A stretch of 29,134 nucleotides of DNA from a virus. Position 1 is the first letter of the stretch. The number at the start of each line of letters is the position of its first letter. This document shows, in pieces, positions 17,201-24,518 of this stretch. The DNA lies in the IMG/VR virus record IMGVR_UViG_3300037230_000042, positions 1-29,134 of that record; one strand, written 5' to 3'. The notes below the pieces were generated by a model. That model saw only the letters and a program-made list of their open reading frames with translations. It had not been told where the DNA came from and did no database searches. The translations under genes and the position numbers were made by a program.

Positions 17201-17491
17201 CAGAACGTTCCGGGCGGCGGGTCCGTCCCCGGCGGCGGATTCACATCGCAGCAGCGGCAACTCAAGGGGGCCGTGATGGAACTGGCGATGGCGCGGGCCA
17301 AGGCGATGGGTGAGCGGGTCACGCCGCAGTCGATCGATCAGTCCGTGGCGGCCATCATCGGCAACGGCTCGAACGACGACGTGGAGGCGGGGATCGCGCG
17401 GACGCAGGCGTTGCTACGGTCCGCCGCTGGCGGGGGCGGTGGGGCTCCGAGTGGACAGCAGTTCGGGACGCCGGTGGATGACGAGCCGTGA
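14243..17491 (+). CDS. Probable internal virion / DNA-ejection protein 1
   Basis: A 1082-residue protein. Residues 40-290 are extremely Ala/Gln/Asn/Gly-rich and low-complexity, as in ejection proteins that are packed in the head and rebuilt as a trans-envelope channel. A distinct segment follows (DADLIEPKPGGAHWTIREEP, near 300). Then comes a long Pro/Ala/Gly linker and a conserved-looking helical C-terminal region from about 750 to 1000, including DRWWKSQGTGDRIKYGVASL and long charged helices. A run of eleven G at 15560-15570 lies in frame in the linker. The Shine-Dalgarno region is AGGA at 14229. Absence of a tape-measure gene in this phage supports the ejection role, which remains inferred. 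Confidence 0.72.
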   Translation: MTQPAPSLASVGTTSAGGGNSGAFGMNTTAAGGAPVLNQTAFQYGGSPTGASSLAQSLQNWGGQQMGAAAPSNANPYGAQGQAQYQQAYGGLAANAGAYAPLASFYQGEAQGTSPSLAQAQLNAANQQATNQQYALANSAKGGLGAAAAQSQAMGTAAQLGQQNAQNAVAANIQQQQQGAAGLSSALSGQQSAYGNLGQLGQSQQGIYQGAANTQAALAAQQAALNSQNYLGAQGLANTVQGTQLQAGIAGQQLASQNELTAQQQANQSAQFNAGQNANNVSGIGSAIGDIGKDITSFFDADLIEPKPGGAHWTIREEPSFLLAKNQLTGELRKIATQPLTEQERHEAVNRPHAAGPLGADDPRRMRMDGQTGAYTGPQQFSDMQLGGSGLSAFSLGGIGSAGLTGLPMPGQPNSKSGLGGFAAGVQAAAPSGGKSPFGGGGGSSDPDMAWSGQDGQAVDPSAAGMMAFDIDLGGGKTMSNADFMRTSASDLATAMESARDPRIHAVQRAEARYPTIDPSAPGAQPARDPAVVGRRIAPDLDLGGTRRRIYHDAQVAGGDPTLAQAHALQQQALAGGIADPTVGGMAPMAQAPVLFDQFADWLRAKAQGAGPGGGFARPAPAATAPATAAASGSPSGQAPIFATPPTPQHEDVALPGLAGGSYRTPVREVPATAPYHIESISAADQAAENAQMRLGTANAQAVKEEGAGDARSAQAIGAERSRVVAQAKDREAYTRSLEEQMQTLSDDVAKQKVDPDRWWKSQGTGDRIKYGVASLFGSLGSALQIAGGDRHAVNKVTEQINANIARDLDEQKREIEAKHGQIGDMQGILASAYRRFGNMDKAMDAAHILSLQQIDAEQKAYAAGTKSKQVLAASDLTSADLARHAAERNASFYKYAPASTGSSAATPAQINALAAKLVEDGKASSVEGAKGMAVRLLAGTTADVRAQPVMKAGKGGDAVGDTAVANIDALRDASGKLPVAGLWTSQNVPGGGSVPGGGFTSQQRQLKGAVMELAMARAKAMGERVTPQSIDQSVAAIIGNGSNDDVEAGIARTQALLRSAAGGGGGAPSGQQFGTPVDDEP

Positions 17492-19884
17492 TCGTCTACG
17501 ACAAGGACGGCCAACCTCACGAGGTCCCTGACGCGGATGCTAAGGCCGGCATCGTCGCCGGCACTTTCGGGGTCCTTCCCGATCAGAAAGTCCACGCGGT
17601 CACGCCCACCGGCGAGGTCCGCGTGCTCGCGGGCCATGAGGTCGCGCCTGCATTCGCCGCCGGCTACAGCCCCGCCACGCCAGAGCAAGTGCAGGCCGCA
17701 AAGGAGCAGGCGCGGTACGGTGGCGTCGCCGGAAAACTTGCGGTAGGCACGCTCGGCCCGCTCTCCGGAGCGACACTCGGGGCCTCTGACATCGCGCTCA
17801 AGGCGCTCGCTCCCGGGGCCGCTGAGACGCTCGAGCACGCGTACCGCGCGAATCCGACCGAGACGACGGTCGCGAAGCTCGGGGGCGCCGTCATTCCATC
17901 GCTCGTCGCCGGACCGGAGGCCGAGGCGGCGGAGGGCGCGTCGCTCGCTGCTCGAGCCGCGTCGGCCGTCACGGCTCCAGCGCGCGGCGTTGCGGCGGCG
18001 GGTCGCGGCATCGAGGGTGCGGTGTCGTCGCTCATCGGGGCCGGCGGAGAGGGCTCGCTCATCACGCGACTGTCGAAAGCGGCCATCGCGAAGGGGACCG
18101 GCTTCGCGACCGAGGGCGCGCTCTACGGCATGGCCGATCGCGTCTCGGAAGACGTGCTCGGCGACCACGATCTGAACGCGGAAAAGATTCTCGCCAGCGG
18201 CGCGACGGGCGCGCTGCTCGGCCTCGGCCTCGGCGGCGTCATCGGGGCCGGCGGAGAGCTCGGGTCGTCCGTGCTCGGTACGGTCTCGACTCGATTGCCA
18301 GCGCTCGCGGAGGCGATGGGCCTCAAGGCGATCGGAGCCAAGGGCGGCGCATTGCGTGCGCTCGATCGCATCGAAGGCGGCGCGAAGGGCGCCGTTCGCG
18401 AGGCGCTCGACGACGGTGTCTATGCGGCGGGCGATTCGCTCGAGACGCTGGCGCCGAAGCTCGCGAGCGCCCGCGAGGCGGCAGCCGGCGAGGTCGGAAA
18501 GATTCTCGAGACCGCGGACAAGGCCGGCTACGAAGGGCCGAGCGTGGCGGAGCTGTCCAGCGCGATCGATCGCAAGGTGCTCGCCCCGCTGATGGATACG
18601 CCGAAGCTGAACGCGGCGGCTATCGGGAGGGTGAAGAGCATCCTTGAGGATCTCGAGGGCTTCACGGGGCGCGTGCCGAACGAATCGGACGCCGCGGCGC
18701 GCAACGTCGATCGCGATGTGCTGCTCTCCCATGATCGGCTCACGTTCCAAGAGGCGCAGCAGTTCAGCGCCCGCGTGGCGCAGCTCGCCGAGCCGGAAGC
18801 CAAGAAGGCTCACGCGCTCGTTGAGGCCGCGGTGGAAGACGCGGGCGATAAGGCTGCGAAAGGTCTCGGCGGCTCGTTCCGCGAGGACTACCAGCAGGCG
18901 AAGCTCTCGCTTCAGCGGTACGCGGGCCTTGCCGATGGCGCTCAACGTGCGCTCGAGTCGCGGGCCGCGAGTGGGGGTGATGTTGGCGCGGCGGCGATCG
19001 GTGGCGCGGCGCTGCTCGCGCACGGTCTCGGCGGCCCCGCATCGCTCGCGGGGGCCATGGCGGCGGGGCTGACCAGGCACGCGCTCCGAGAGCGCGGGGC
19101 ATCGACGGCGGCCGTGCTGCTCGACAAGCTCGCTTCTCTTCGCGGCGTGGAGCGGGCCGCGGCGCACGTCGATGAGCAAATCGACCGCGGCGTGGCTGGC
19201 ATCGTCGGGGGGGGCCGAGCAATGCCAGCCACGCGCGGCACGAAGGCTACAGGATACGAGGATCGCGTCGAGGCTGTCCAGCAAGCTGTGCAGAATGTCG
19301 AGGGGCACGGCGCCCGGGCGGCGATGGCAGCGCTCCCGATCGCCGAGCATGCGCCAAAAACGGCCCGCGCATTCCAGTCCGCGGCCATGCGTGCCGCGAC
19401 ATACTTGGCCTCACAGGTGCCCAAAACGGCGCCGGTGCCGAGCGTTACGCCGCAATTTGACCGGAAGCTCCCGGCCAGCGACATGGAGCGGGCCGCGTTC
19501 ATCCGGAAATTCGATGCGGTACATGATCCGGCATCCGTGCTAACAGATGCAGCAGCGGGCCGCATGACGGCGGACCAGGTAGACGCGATCCGGGCGGTGT
19601 ATCCGAGGCTCTACGCGGAGATCGTGGAGAAGGCGCGGGCGAAGTTGGCGGACACGAAGCACCCGCTCGACTACGCGGAGAAGCTCCAGGTGGGGCTGCT
19701 GCTCGGGATCCCCGCGGACCCGAGCATGGATCCCGGATTCGTGGCGCTCATGCAGTCGTCCTACGTCGAGCAACCCAAGACGCAGGCGCCGGAAGGGCCG
19801 CCTAAGAAGAGCCGCGAAAGGCATCAGCCCACCGAAGCATCTTCCAAGAACGCCGGACTCCGCATCGGCCGTTCCCCCCCCTGA
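17488..19884 (+). CDS. Probable internal virion / DNA-ejection protein 2
   Basis: A 798-residue, Ala/Gly-rich helical protein starting at GTG in a GTGA overlap. The N-terminal 65 residues form a small domain (MIVYDKDGQPHEVPDADAKA; then AGHEVAPAFAAGYSPATPEQ). Near 209-255 comes EGALYGMADRVSEDVLGD followed by a Gly/Ala/Leu hydrophobic stretch (ASGATGALLGLGLGGVIGAG) that could insert into membrane. Long charged helices fill 280-560. Such helical, membrane-active proteins follow the nozzle in many podoviruses and enter the cell with DNA. A run of eight C sits immediately before the stop codon, and a run of eight G at 19207. Family assignment is inferred from pattern and position. Confidence 0.7.
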   Translation: MIVYDKDGQPHEVPDADAKAGIVAGTFGVLPDQKVHAVTPTGEVRVLAGHEVAPAFAAGYSPATPEQVQAAKEQARYGGVAGKLAVGTLGPLSGATLGASDIALKALAPGAAETLEHAYRANPTETTVAKLGGAVIPSLVAGPEAEAAEGASLAARAASAVTAPARGVAAAGRGIEGAVSSLIGAGGEGSLITRLSKAAIAKGTGFATEGALYGMADRVSEDVLGDHDLNAEKILASGATGALLGLGLGGVIGAGGELGSSVLGTVSTRLPALAEAMGLKAIGAKGGALRALDRIEGGAKGAVREALDDGVYAAGDSLETLAPKLASAREAAAGEVGKILETADKAGYEGPSVAELSSAIDRKVLAPLMDTPKLNAAAIGRVKSILEDLEGFTGRVPNESDAAARNVDRDVLLSHDRLTFQEAQQFSARVAQLAEPEAKKAHALVEAAVEDAGDKAAKGLGGSFREDYQQAKLSLQRYAGLADGAQRALESRAASGGDVGAAAIGGAALLAHGLGGPASLAGAMAAGLTRHALRERGASTAAVLLDKLASLRGVERAAAHVDEQIDRGVAGIVGGGRAMPATRGTKATGYEDRVEAVQQAVQNVEGHGARAAMAALPIAEHAPKTARAFQSAAMRAATYLASQVPKTAPVPSVTPQFDRKLPASDMERAAFIRKFDAVHDPASVLTDAAAGRMTADQVDAIRAVYPRLYAEIVEKARAKLADTKHPLDYAEKLQVGLLLGIPADPSMDPGFVALMQSSYVEQPKTQAPEGPPKKSRERHQPTEASSKNAGLRIGRSPP

Positions 19885-19896
19885 AAGGTTTCTCCC

Positions 19897-20904
19897 ATGA
19901 CCACGGCTCTCACTCCCCTCAACTCGGCGCAGCCCACGATCGGCGCCAACGGTCTCGTGATCCTTCCCGGCCCGCTCACGAGCTGGGCGGGTTACGTCAG
20001 TTCGATCTCCATCATGGAGTTCGGGGCCGCGGGCTCAAACGTCACCGATGACTCGCCGCTCTTCACCGCGGCGGCGACGTTGCTGGCGAACAACCCGGCT
20101 GGGATCGGACTCTATGTGCCGCCCGGCACGTACCTCATCTCGACCGCCGGCGTGAACCTCTCGGGCGTGCAGGTGACGCTGGCGCCGGGGGCAACGATCT
20201 CGCTCAGCGGATCGGGGACGCTGCTCGGATACTCACCGCCGCTCTACGCGCGGAACGTGATGACCACGGTGGCTACGTCGACGACGTATACGGGATCGGG
20301 AACGAACACGCTCACCTTCGGCAGCAACGCCCCGATGGGCGCTCAGGACGGCGTGACCAACGTCGTCGGAGACGTCGTGCTCCTGCAGGGAGGCACGCTC
20401 GGAAGCTGCGCGATCACGGCGAAGGACACCGGCCCCTGGCAGGTCGCCAGCATCGGCGGCGCGAGCGCAAGAGTCGTGCTCGTCCGGCCGGGGTGGTGGC
20501 TCACGGGCGGCACCGTGCCTACGTCCGCATCGATCAAGGTTGGAACGGAAGGAACGCTCTTCCCCGGCACCGTCTGGACATCGTGGGCCGCTCCCGGCGC
20601 CATCATCGGCACGACCGATCCGCAGTTTTACCCCGAGCGCGTCCTCACCTCGGGCACCCTCGTCGCCAGCGCTCTCACCATCGCGACGATCCCGGTCCGC
20701 TCCGCCACCAAGAGCACCATCCTCTGCGAGCTCAACGCGGTCGGCGGCACGACGACGAGCACGATCGGATACGGCACCGTGGTCGCCGCGACGCCTGGCT
20801 ACATCGGGACGGTGACGTTCACGGTGAACGCCATCGCGAGCGGCGGTACCAAGAACGGCACGTCCGACACTTCCGTCCTGAACATCGCCGTCATCAACCG
20901 CTGA
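19897..20904 (+). CDS. Tailspike/fibre-like protein with pectate-lyase-type N-terminal motif
   Basis: A 335-residue protein. Residues about 41-86 match the start of the right-handed beta-helix domains found in tailspikes: MEFGAAGSNVTDDSPLFTAA followed by GLYVPPGTYLIST. The remaining part is Gly/Thr/Ser-rich beta, and much shorter than a complete enzymatic tailspike. It may therefore be a receptor-binding spike without depolymerase function, or a base for the next small proteins. The last 90 residues look like a separate beta domain, perhaps for trimerisation. The Shine-Dalgarno-like GAAAGG overlaps the stop region of the upstream gene. Confidence 0.65.
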   Translation: MTTALTPLNSAQPTIGANGLVILPGPLTSWAGYVSSISIMEFGAAGSNVTDDSPLFTAAATLLANNPAGIGLYVPPGTYLISTAGVNLSGVQVTLAPGATISLSGSGTLLGYSPPLYARNVMTTVATSTTYTGSGTNTLTFGSNAPMGAQDGVTNVVGDVVLLQGGTLGSCAITAKDTGPWQVASIGGASARVVLVRPGWWLTGGTVPTSASIKVGTEGTLFPGTVWTSWAAPGAIIGTTDPQFYPERVLTSGTLVASALTIATIPVRSATKSTILCELNAVGGTTTSTIGYGTVVAATPGYIGTVTFTVNAIASGGTKNGTSDTSVLNIAVINR

Positions 20905-21266
20905 TGGCGATCAACGCCACGGCGATCGTCCAGGTGCAGCTCACCGGAGACGGACTAGGGCAGGGCGGCAATCCGTTCCTGTCCTACCAGTCCGCGACGA
21001 ACACGAGCGCGCCACCACCGGCTACGCTGACGACGGCGAATGGTAGCGTCACGTTGACGGTGCCCAATATTTCCGGATACACGGTGACGGGGATCATGAT
21101 GCTGGCGCCACCCGGCAGCGTGAACAGCAAGACGGTCAAGGGTGTCTCGGGCGATACTGGGCTCCCCAACTGGACGGTCGGATTCGTAGCCTTCCCCGTG
21201 ATCGCCGGGCAAAGCATCGTCGTGACATCGACCGCGATCGAGCCGCTGCAGGTCGCATATTTCTAG
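20904..21266 (+). CDS. Small beta-sandwich tail protein
   Basis: A 120-residue protein I do not recognise, with clear beta pattern (NGSVTLTVPNISGYTVTGIM; VIAGQSIVVTSTAIEPLQVAYF). Its ATG overlaps the stop of the tailspike-like gene by one base (TGATG). Position among tail genes suggests an accessory domain or chaperone-like subunit of the receptor-binding complex. The open frame extends upstream inside the previous gene but that part is a shadow. Confidence 0.68.
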   Translation: MAINATAIVQVQLTGDGLGQGGNPFLSYQSATNTSAPPPATLTTANGSVTLTVPNISGYTVTGIMMLAPPGSVNSKTVKGVSGDTGLPNWTVGFVAFPVIAGQSIVVTSTAIEPLQVAYF

Positions 21267-21275
21267 GAGCCGCCC

Positions 21276-21677
21276 ATGATCAGGATGACACGACCCTTTG
21301 CGAGCACCTACGGCACCCAGGCCGCCGGGCTCGCATTCGTGGGAGGTCCCGGCGTCCTCTCTGGGCTCAGCATCACGAACTACTCGGCCTCCGCGGCCTA
21401 CGCGCTCATCGTGCCAGGGACGTACGGAGCCGCGCCCGCGTCCGCCGCCATTCCGACGGCGATTCCCGGCGCGCCGGGACCGAGCAACATGCTCGGGCAC
21501 ATGATCTACGTGCCGGCCACAACGCAGGTGATCCTGGGTCAGGACATGTTCGGCCAGGGCTGGCAGTTCCAGAACATGGGGATCGCGGTGGGCATGTCGT
21601 CGTCGAGCTCGACGTTTGCCAGCGCGGGCAACAATTTCGATATCACCTTCATCGGCGATTACTTCCGAAACAGCTAG
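21276..21677 (+). CDS. Small tail-associated hypothetical protein
   Basis: A 133-residue, Gly/Ala/Ser/Pro-rich protein with short strands (LSGLSITNYSASAAYALIVPG) and an aromatic C-terminal part (FDITFIGDYFRN). No family recognised. It has a good Shine-Dalgarno site (AGGAG overlapping the upstream TAG stop). It sits between other tail fibre candidates and is likely a virion component, but this is inferred from context only. Confidence 0.68.
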   Translation: MIRMTRPFASTYGTQAAGLAFVGGPGVLSGLSITNYSASAAYALIVPGTYGAAPASAAIPTAIPGAPGPSNMLGHMIYVPATTQVILGQDMFGQGWQFQNMGIAVGMSSSSSTFASAGNNFDITFIGDYFRNS

Positions 21678-21681
21678 GCTG

Positions 21682-22656
21682 ATGTCGGTCATCATCCCCA
21701 GCGCGAGTGGCCTCGCCACAGGGCCCGGCCGCCCGCTCTATATCCCGGCTGGCGGATCGGTCGCTCCGTCCATCTCTGGGATCTCGGTGGGCAGCGGCCC
21801 GATCACGGGCGGCACGGTCACGGTGATTTCCGGGACGAACCTCGGGAGCGCATCGAGCGTCACGCTGGACGGGGTCGCGGCCACGATTGGAAGCAACACC
21901 TCCACGTCCATCACGGTCACGTCGGGCGCTGCGTCCGCTACGGGCACGGGGAACGTGGTGGTCACGACGCCGAGCGGGACCGCCACGCTCGTTGGCGCGT
22001 GGACGTATACGTGGACGCCTGCCCTCTTGCCGGGTCTCGTCGCGTGGTACCGCAGCGATCTGGGCGTCACCCTCTCGGGCTCGACGGTCTCAGCGTGGGC
22101 CACGCAGGGCGGTACCGCGGGCAACGCCACGCAGGGGACTTCGATTTTGCAGCCCGCCTACGCTGCTTCGGGCGGCGTCAACAACCGCCCCTACCTGAGC
22201 GGCACTGGCACGCAGGCGCTGGCGGCGACGATCCCCGTGATAGCGCAACCGTTCGAGTACGTCGCCGTCGTGCAGCCAACTTCGACGTCCGGGGACCAGC
22301 TCTTCGTCGACATGGGCGTCAACGTGCTGCACATGGACATCAACGGAGGCAATTACCAGATCGGATACTCGTCGGCGGTCACGGGGCCAGCCGCCGCGGT
22401 GAATACGCTGGCGACTGTCGACGGCGTGTTCGACAACACGACCAGCACCCTCTCCGTAGACGGCGCTACGCCCATCTCAGGAACGATCGGGAACACGGCG
22501 AGCACCAGCACCACGATGACGGTCATGAACTACGGCGCCGGCGGCTTCGGCCTGAAGGGAAATATGTACGAGCTGATCGTGGTCTCGACCGTCATCTCAG
22601 GCCCCAATCAGACCCTGCTCCAGGCCTACCTCGATACGCTCTACGGGGAACCGTGA
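21682..22656 (+). CDS. IPT/TIG plus lectin-like (concanavalin-type) fibre protein
   Basis: A 324-residue adhesin. Residues 30-108 form an IPT/TIG immunoglobulin-like domain (APSISGISVGSGPITGGTVT, ISGTNLG, VTLDGVAAT, TPSGTATL). Residues about 114-324 fit a LamG/concanavalin-type sandwich (LPGLVAWYRSDLGVTLSGST; FEYVAVVQPTST; VDGVFDNTTSTLSVDGATPI; MYELIVVSTVIS). This combination is common in phage fibres that bind cell-surface glycans. ATG 21682 follows the previous stop by four bases; the frame upstream is a shadow. It overlaps the next gene as GTGA. Confidence 0.78.
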   Translation: MSVIIPSASGLATGPGRPLYIPAGGSVAPSISGISVGSGPITGGTVTVISGTNLGSASSVTLDGVAATIGSNTSTSITVTSGAASATGTGNVVVTTPSGTATLVGAWTYTWTPALLPGLVAWYRSDLGVTLSGSTVSAWATQGGTAGNATQGTSILQPAYAASGGVNNRPYLSGTGTQALAATIPVIAQPFEYVAVVQPTSTSGDQLFVDMGVNVLHMDINGGNYQIGYSSAVTGPAAAVNTLATVDGVFDNTTSTLSVDGATPISGTIGNTASTSTTMTVMNYGAGGFGLKGNMYELIVVSTVISGPNQTLLQAYLDTLYGEP

Positions 22657-23015
22657 CCCAGCCCGCCGCTCAATTCTATGTTTTCGAGGACGAGTCCAGC
22701 GCCGACGCGTGCGCGTCCACGGTCGACGGTGTGCTCGGCTTTCCTGCCGCGGGTGTGGACGTGGGGGGTGGCATCCACGCCCCCGCCGAGGAGAGCGTGA
22801 CCCAGACGTATGCGCTCGTAACGGCCAACTCCGACGCGAGTGAGTGGGCCTACCCCGCGGACGACAACACCACGGCGGCGCTCGCGGCGAATCCCCCAGT
22901 GCTCCCCGTGGTCGCGCCGAAGCATGGCAACATCGCGCCCGTCGCCCAGCTCGTCGCGCTGCCGGCACCCGCACCACTCGACGATTCATTTCAGACGGAT
23001 GTGCCGACGCCGTGA
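22653..23015 (+). CDS. Small acidic hypothetical protein after the fibre gene
   Basis: A 120-residue acidic, Ala/Pro/Val-rich protein starting at GTG in a GTGA overlap with the fibre gene. No signal peptide or membrane segment, and no recognised family. The C-terminal third (PVVAPKHGNIAPVAQLVALP) is Pro-rich and probably extended. Such a protein could cap or chaperone the fibre, but nothing specific supports that. Confidence 0.65.
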   Translation: MTQPAAQFYVFEDESSADACASTVDGVLGFPAAGVDVGGGIHAPAEESVTQTYALVTANSDASEWAYPADDNTTAALAANPPVLPVVAPKHGNIAPVAQLVALPAPAPLDDSFQTDVPTP

Positions 23016-23045
23016 TCGTGTTACTCTCACCGAAACTGGAGCCCT

Positions 23046-23249
23046 ATGAATCTCATCCCGCCCAAGGTCAGCCTCGTCATCGCCCTCGTCCTCGTCGGCG
23101 GACTCGCCGCGCTCAAGGCCCTCGCGCCGCTCGAGCCGGGTTGGGTCTGGACCGCCACGGTCATCCAGCTCCTCACGGTCCTCGGGACGTACCTCGTGGT
23201 CCCCGGCACCCAGGCCCAGCGTGACGCGCACGCGAAGGCGGCATCGTGA
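23046..23249 (+). CDS. Holin-like membrane protein
   Basis: A 67-residue protein with two hydrophobic helices (about 8-26 and 33-53) separated by a short turn with Pro-Gly, and a charged C-terminal tail (AQRDAHAKAAS). This size and topology match class II holins, which form the inner-membrane lesion that starts lysis. It is the first gene of a tightly overlapped cassette carrying lysis-like functions. The Shine-Dalgarno site is GGAG at 23038-23041. Other tiny two-helix membrane proteins look alike, so the call depends on the neighbours. Confidence 0.68.
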   Translation: MNLIPPKVSLVIALVLVGGLAALKALAPLEPGWVWTATVIQLLTVLGTYLVVPGTQAQRDAHAKAAS

Positions 23250-23398
23250 AGCCGCAACGCGAGGGCGCGGGCCTGTTCGTCGACAAGCTCCAGCGGTACG
23301 GCATCACCTCAAAGCGCCAGGCCAAACGCATCGTCCGCACCTTTTCGCGGGCCTCGCGATGGTACGCGGACGCTTCGCGACTGGCGGTGCAGTCGTGA
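23246..23398 (+). CDS. 50-residue basic protein in lysis cassette
   Basis: A 50-residue protein starting at GTG in a GTGA overlap with the holin-like gene and ending in a GTGA overlap with the next. It is rich in Arg and Lys with an amphipathic pattern (SKRQAKRIVRTFSRASRWYA). No membrane segment. It is unlikely to be a chance frame because both ends lock into neighbouring genes. Role unknown; an amphipathic basic peptide could act on membrane or regulate lysis timing. Confidence 0.6.
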   Translation: MKPQREGAGLFVDKLQRYGITSKRQAKRIVRTFSRASRWYADASRLAVQS

Positions 23399-23733
23399 GC
23401 CGCCGTCTCGACCCCGCGGCGGCCCTCTTTGGATCGATGCTCGTGTTCACGGGCGTATGCGGCGCATTCGTGGCGGGGGGCGCGTTGCAGGGCTGCGCGG
23501 CGTTCGCAGCGTCCCCCATCCCCGCTGATACGCAGGCGCTCGAGACGTGCGTCGCGAATCAGCTCCTCGCGAATGACCTCGACCCAGTCACGATCGCGGC
23601 GGCATGCAGTGTCACGGCGACCGCGGAGCTGGCGGATCTCGTCGTCTTCCTGGTCCAGCAGCTCGAGGCAAGCGGCAAGGTCCCGGCGGGGACGAGCGCG
23701 AAGGTCCGGGCGCTGGCGGAGAAGATCCGATGA
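23395..23733 (+). CDS. Possible small lipoprotein of the lysis cassette
   Basis: A 112-residue protein starting at GTG (GTGA overlap). The N-terminus has Arg residues, a hydrophobic stretch (about 9-30) and LQGC with Cys34, a plausible but not ideal lipobox, so it could be an outer-membrane lipoprotein. The remainder is helical and acidic (DTQALETCVANQLLANDLDP; LADLVVFLVQQLEASGK). Cys46 and Cys64 might form a disulfide. A spanin-type role is possible from position, but the mature part lacks the Pro-rich form of Rz1 proteins. Confidence 0.6.
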   Translation: MSRRLDPAAALFGSMLVFTGVCGAFVAGGALQGCAAFAASPIPADTQALETCVANQLLANDLDPVTIAAACSVTATAELADLVVFLVQQLEASGKVPAGTSAKVRALAEKIR

Positions 23734-24518
23734 AGTTCGGGCGCAATCGCCCAGCCCCGCACCTGCGCGCAGGCCACAAGATGGCCGCGCACTACTTCGA
23801 CGCGGCGAACATGCCGCCGGTGCCCGATTCGTTCGACTTCTCCGCGCTGAACGCAACGCCGCTCGCGGACGTCCTCGCAAACGATTCGCTGGGCGACTGC
23901 ACGAGTGCAGGCGCGGGCCACTTGATCGACGTGCTCACCGCTGGCGGCGACGAGCCGATCGCGATCACGGCTGCGCAAGCCATCGCATTCTACTCGCTCT
24001 CGACGGGCTACGTGCCAGGCGATCCGAGCACGGACCAGGGCGGCGACGAGGTCACGGTGCTGACGACGTGGAGGGACAAGGGCTACGACGGCAACGGCCT
24101 TCACGCAATCGCCGGATTCGTCCAGGTCGACTCCAGCAACGCCGCGGAGCTCAAGGCCGCATGCTTCTACTTCGGCGGCCTGTACTTCGGCCTCGAGCTG
24201 CCGGACAGCTATACGAATCCGGAGCCCACCGAGAGCGGCTTCGTATGGGGCACCGGGACGCCGGACCCATCGCAAGGCCACTGCATCGTCGGCGTCGGCG
24301 CGGACGCTACCGGCATCAAGATCGATACGTGGGGCCTACTCGGGACGATTACCTACCCAGCCATCGCCGAGCTTTGCAGCGAGAGCGCGGGCGGGATGGT
24401 GTTCGCCATCGTCAGCAAAGAGTGGGTCAACGCGCAGTCGCAGAAGTCCCCTGGCGCGCTCGACTGGGCGCAGCTCGTGGCGGACTTCACCGCGGACGGC
24501 GGGGTGGTGACGGCATGA
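23730..24518 (+). CDS. Papain-like (C1-type) cysteine peptidase homologue
   Basis: A 262-residue protein with the C1 peptidase layout. Cys57 in NDSLGDCTSAG is the nucleophile candidate, His184 in GHCIVGVG follows a long beta domain, and D199-T-W-G matches the place of papain's N-S-W-G. The oxyanion Gln of papain, six residues before the Cys, is Asn here. No signal peptide. ATG 23730 overlaps the upstream stop as ATGA. It lies inside the lysis cassette. It could cleave peptide bonds in the cell wall, host proteins or virion proteins; the substrate is not visible from sequence. Confidence 0.75.
   Translation: MKFGRNRPAPHLRAGHKMAAHYFDAANMPPVPDSFDFSALNATPLADVLANDSLGDCTSAGAGHLIDVLTAGGDEPIAITAAQAIAFYSLSTGYVPGDPSTDQGGDEVTVLTTWRDKGYDGNGLHAIAGFVQVDSSNAAELKAACFYFGGLYFGLELPDSYTNPEPTESGFVWGTGTPDPSQGHCIVGVGADATGIKIDTWGLLGTITYPAIAELCSESAGGMVFAIVSKEWVNAQSQKSPGALDWAQLVADFTADGGVVTA

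Noticed and set aside
17338-19350. 670-residue minus-strand frame antisense to the second ejection protein
   Set aside because: Arg-rich low-information sequence opposite a well-packed plus-strand gene; a GC-rich shadow.
14243-19884. Tail tape-measure protein, implying a long-tailed phage
   Set aside because: There are two large genes, preceded by adaptor and nozzle and not followed by distal tail genes of siphoviruses; the podovirus ejection-protein reading fits better.
19897-23015. Diversity-generating retroelement target in the fibre genes
   Set aside because: No reverse transcriptase, no template repeat and no C-type lectin variable end were seen.
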